From Lobulomyces angularis (taxonomy: Eukaryota; Chytridiomycota; Chytridiomycetes; Lobulomycetales; Lobulomycetaceae), in assembly GCA_027604685.1 (NCBI GenBank), contig JADHYX010000429.1, positions 5,745 through 18,281 of the forward strand: a stretch of 12,537 bases of DNA, in the 5' to 3' direction. The notes beneath the pieces are model-generated. The model made no database searches and had not been told where the DNA came from. It worked only from the letters and a program-made list of their open reading frames with translations. The translations under genes and the position numbers were made by a program. Below are positions 9,339 through 12,537 of the stretch, piece after piece. Positions within the stretch are counted from its first letter, which is position 1. Every line of letters starts with the position of its first letter.

Positions 9339-9912
9339 TTATAAAAAATTTAATTTAGATAAATAATGCTGCTTTTTATCTTTTCCTTCTTTTTTTTTTT
9401 TTTTTTTTTTAGATATTTTACTTTTATTTATTTTTTTTAAATAGATTAAAAGAAGAAAAAAAAAAAAAAATGTTTACTGTCTGATATCTTATAACCCCAG
9501 TAAAGAAAACAAATTGATTATCTGAAATAGTTTGTGGTAACAATTAATACAATGTTTCTCACTGGTAGCACCAAAGTTGGATGCTAACAATGTTTTCTTT
9601 GTTTGGTGAACTACAAAAAATTATTTAAATGACAGTCTACGTTTTGTACTAATGAGTTTGATTGTTTGGCAATTAAATAAAAAAAGGAAAAGTTGCCGAG
9701 TTCATTGCAAAGTTAACAAAATAATGAGTTGAATGAGGTAGAGATTTACCTAACAGCTTACATGCATGAATTTAACAGTTATGGAAACGAAATTAAAAAA
9801 CTGAGATTTTACCAATACTTTTTAAAAGTTTTTTGAATGTTGTAATAAAAAAATTAAAAACTTAACTCACTGCTTGACAAGAACCAACTTTGGACATAAA
9901 CAGTTAAATTGA
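9339..9912. other. Intergenic region upstream of the topoisomerase pseudogene
   Basis: Contains a long T-run (about 9390-9411) and a poly-A run near 9457-9470. The N-terminal exons expected for topoisomerase III (the start of the Toprim domain) are not recognisable. A plus-strand frame around 9735-9830 reads HEFNSYGNE, faintly like the family's YEFDY...YGQN stretch, but this is too weak to call. A TGA at 9910-9912 sits directly before the first clear topoisomerase block. Confidence 0.4.
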
Positions 9913-11399
9913 AAAAATTGGAATGGATGTTTGCCTGTAAATTTGTATGAAGCTGAAATAATCAAACCTGTGTCTGAAGAAATTTTTTTTTATCATAATA
10001 ACTTGAAGATTTATTGTGTTGTTTCAAGGAAACAAAAATATAGTGCTTAACTTAGAGCAGGAAATAAGAATGTCAAATTTTATTTATTTGGACAGATTGG
10101 TGTCTATCATTTTTTTTTTTTTTTTTCTGTTTGTTAAAATCTCATCTAAAAAGTGATCGGGAAGGGGAGCATATTGGTTCTGAAATTGTATCCGTCTGTA
10201 GAAAAGTAAATCCAGGAGTAGTGATTAAAAGAGCTAGGTACTATACAAATTATCTAAAATACAATTGTTTCAGGTTTTCTGTCCTTCAGGGTCCACAAAT
10301 AAGGCAAGCATTCGCAAATCCAGTTGATTTGGATTGGAATCAGGCAAAATCTGTTGAAGGCAGGTTTTTAAAAAAGAGATTATGTTATTTTTATTTTGTA
10401 GAATGGAATTGGATTTAAGGATTGGGGCTAGTTTCACGAAAATGCAAACAAAGAAATTACAATCGAATTTCGATATGTTGAAGAATAAAGTTTTAAGTTT
10501 TGGTATGCTGCGCTAAATTATAATTAAATTAAAATTTTGTAAAACACAGGCCCTTGTCAATTTCCAACGTTAGGTTTATATATTTAGTATAAGTTATAGA
10601 TAATCTTTATACTGATAGGATTTGTGGTTAATCAATACAAAAAAGTGGAAAATTTTGTTCCGGAGGAGTTTTGGTATATCAGTGTCAGTTTAAATAAAGA
10701 CGAGACACTTGCAAAATTTTCTTGGACTAAAAATCACTTATTCGATCAACAAATATGGTTGGTATTGTATGAAAGATGTGTGGAAAATCCTTCTGCTAAA
10801 CTAGAAACCGTAAGTTCGATACTGAAGGAAAATGGCGTCCTTTGCCACTTACTACAGTTGAATTGCAAAAGAATGCTTCCACTAAATTATGACTTTCTTC
10901 TGATCGTGTTATGCGTGTATTATTACTTTGTCATTTTTAGTTTACACTCTAATTTAGATTGCCGAAAATTTGTATAATAAGGGATATTTAAGTTATCCAA
11001 GGTAAATATTATTTAATTCCTTAATACGTTTGTTTAAGTTAGTAACATTAAAGGACGGAAACTGATATTTTTGAAGCAGATTTGATCTGCAATCTTTAAT
11101 TAACATACAGTGTCGGAGTTTACAATTGAGGGATTACGCTAGAAGGTTCTATTACTTTTTCCACATTTTAATTTTATATTTTAGTTTACAAAAGGGTAAA
11201 ATTCGAACTCCACGGAAAGGTCAACCCAATGATAAATCCCATCTCCTATTCATCCAACCAAAAGTAAAGGTCTCGTTGATGAAGAATTCAGCGTTTATGA
11301 ATTTGTTTCAAGGAATTTCTTGCTGCTGTTCCGAAAATGCGAATGGCCTAGAAACTGTGGTGACGATAAGAATTGCAGACGAAATTTTTTTTGCAACAG
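9913..11399 (+). pseudogene. TOP3A: DNA topoisomerase III-alpha pseudogene (unprocessed, introns retained)
   Basis: Type IA topoisomerase that, when intact, passes single strands and works with RecQ helicases. Blocks in family order: KNWNGCLPVNLYEAEI (9913-9960); NIVLNLEQEIR (10037-10069); FIWTDCDREGE, the Toprim metal site (from 10083 across an intron to 10153); ELDLRIGA (from 10405); GPCQFPTLGFVV (exon 10550-10573 plus neighbours); FVPEEFW (10655-10675); KIRTPRKG; and ANGLETVV. The catalytic Tyr is still present in GYLSYPRTET (codon 10994-10996). QFPTLGFVV and PRTETDIF favour alpha over beta. Introns have GT...AG ends (10238-10273, 10364-10401, 10503-10549, 10574-10618, 10917-10957, 11002-11053, 11146-11184). 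The frame breaks at about 10070, 10831, 11088, 11243 and 11323, and by TGA at 10890-10892. The 9982-10027 junction is also out of phase. The N-terminus and everything after about 11400 are missing, roughly the last half of the protein. Confidence 0.85.
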
Positions 11400-12335
11400 G
11401 TAAAAAAAGCTAAAGAATATAAAATTGGGAAAGTAAAGAGGATGTGTATATAGCAAAGAGCTGATGGTGCTCGTTGAAGTGTCGACTGTATTATCTTCAG
11501 TGTTATGCCTTGAAGAAAAGAAGAGCTTTTCTTACATCTTTTTATAGTATTTAAACTCTTTTTGTGCGGTATGTAATACTAATATTTTTAAATTTTTTTT
11601 AACATTTTAAAAACTTAGAAAGAACTAGCAATAAAATAAAAATAAAATTTATTCACAATAAGAAAAACTTTTTAAAAAAAAAACAATTTAAAATAATTAA
11701 AAATAAATAAAATTTATTGACAAAAAAAGCAAAAAATTTTTGTTGATTTTTCAGTAGGCATTTATTTTTTAAATAAAAATTTTTTAATTCCTTGTACCTA
11801 GATTACTGGTTTTGTATTGTATTCACACAAAATTGCAATTAAAGAAATTAAAGTTAAGTAGATTTTCTTTAATTTAAATAAGACTTACAAAACGGAAATT
11901 GGTTTAAACCACTGTCAGCAATAAAAATCACATCTATCAGGGAATCACTAATTGTGAATGCCTTCTTATTGGTGTTTCAATTTTTTAAAAAAAGGAATGT
12001 CAAATACTGAATTGAAAATTGTAAATCCATCAAAGCTTTAGTTTTTTATTTTTTATATTTTTGAAGTGTTAAATTTGTTTTCAAATAGTTAAGTGAAACT
12101 TTTTCTTTTTTTGTTTGTGCTTAAATTGATCCAGTAATTATTTTCTTGAATAAAAGGAATGTTATTCACCAACTCCCTATTTTTAAAATCCAAAACAATA
12201 GTTAAGTTTAAATATAAATCGAATTGGTAAATAAATCACTCAAATTCAGTTCATGTTTTACGATTGTTATTTTTTTTATTTGAATTTAATTCTAAAAACC
12301 AAATTAAAAATATTTTTTTATTTATCTGATCTTAC
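11400..12335. other. Non-coding region after the topoisomerase pseudogene
   Basis: A donor-like GTAAAA follows the last clear topoisomerase block at 11400. A CTGATGGTGCTC word at 11461-11472 could be a trace of the next family exon (LMIL), but no further similarity holds. The rest is A+T-rich with no gene, apart from the second copy of the dispersed repeat at 11882-11946. Confidence 0.5.
11882..11946 (+). repeat. Dispersed repeat, copy B
   Basis: Plus-strand counterpart of the block at 3235-3300. It keeps GACTTACAAA, TTGGTTTAAACCA (11899-11911), CACTGTC and ATCAGGGAATC in the same order. It lacks about ten bases after the TTTAAA core that copy A has, and has about ten extra before ATCAGGG. 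The two copies are in opposite orientation, 8.6 kb apart. Confidence 0.55.
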
Positions 12336-12536
12336 CTGCAAAATCCTTTCAATTTTTAATAATGCGTAATTCCCTACTTGCACATTCTTTTCAAATTTTC
12401 AAACAATTGCATGTTCTGATATAAAAACATACGCTGTGTTTAATTCATCTTATTATTATCTAAATATAAATCACTTTTTGTATAATGCTCTCTGATTAAC
12501 TGAAGGTATTCGAGAGGCTAGATCAACTGAGGAAAG
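12336..12536 (-). pseudogene. Broken coding trace at the window edge, possibly the RPA1 N-terminal domain
   Basis: On the minus strand two coding-like blocks appear. The first (12536-12474) reads LSSVDLASRI... and ends at TGA 12473-12471. The second (12449-12336) begins DELNTAYVF, is broken by TGA at 12401-12399, continues NVQVGNYALLKIERILQ and ends at a perfect CAG/GTAAG donor. The order and spacing resemble the N-terminal OB fold of replication protein A 70 kDa (LS..AIA.I, then DGLNT...F, then a strand-forming I..F segment). The middle of that fold is missing between the blocks. Alternative introns, such as the GTATGT at 12432, do not restore a frame. The identification is tentative and the gene runs off the window. 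Confidence 0.25.
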
Positions 12537-12537
12537 A

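Overview
This is nuclear DNA from an A+T-rich eukaryote (roughly a quarter G+C by eye, many poly-A/poly-T runs). Genes are cut into many exons by very short spliceosomal introns, about 36-90 nt, with GT...AG ends, T-rich 3' tails and frequent ACTAA or TTAAY branch-site-like words. TAA is used as a stop. The acetyl-CoA synthetase looks like the fungal/bacterial-type enzyme rather than animal ACSS2. The carboxypeptidase is a secreted M14A pro-enzyme of the kind common in animals and some parasitic or early-diverging fungi. An early-diverging fungus or a relative is my best guess, but the sequence alone does not settle it.

Layout, left to right. 389-2557 (minus): an intact 14-exon secreted metallocarboxypeptidase. 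2558-4513: long non-coding stretch with some G+C-richer islands and one copy of a dispersed repeat. 4514-5499 (plus): an unrecognised gene built from tandem 75-nt phase-1 exons, each coding a 25-residue hydrophobic repeat, plus one upstream cassette that has lost its acceptor site. 5500-6781: non-coding. 6782-9328 (plus): an intact 11-exon acetyl-CoA synthetase. 9913-11399 (plus): a decayed DNA topoisomerase III-alpha gene that keeps its introns but has at least five frameshifts and an in-frame stop. 11400-12335: non-coding with a second copy of the dispersed repeat. 12336-12536 (minus): a broken coding trace at the right edge that may be the N-terminal domain of RPA1.

The genes do not form an obvious pathway. 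The main novelty is the exon-cassette gene. The topoisomerase pseudogene is convincing because the two flanking genes splice with perfect phase at all 23 introns, which argues against a generally error-ridden sequence.
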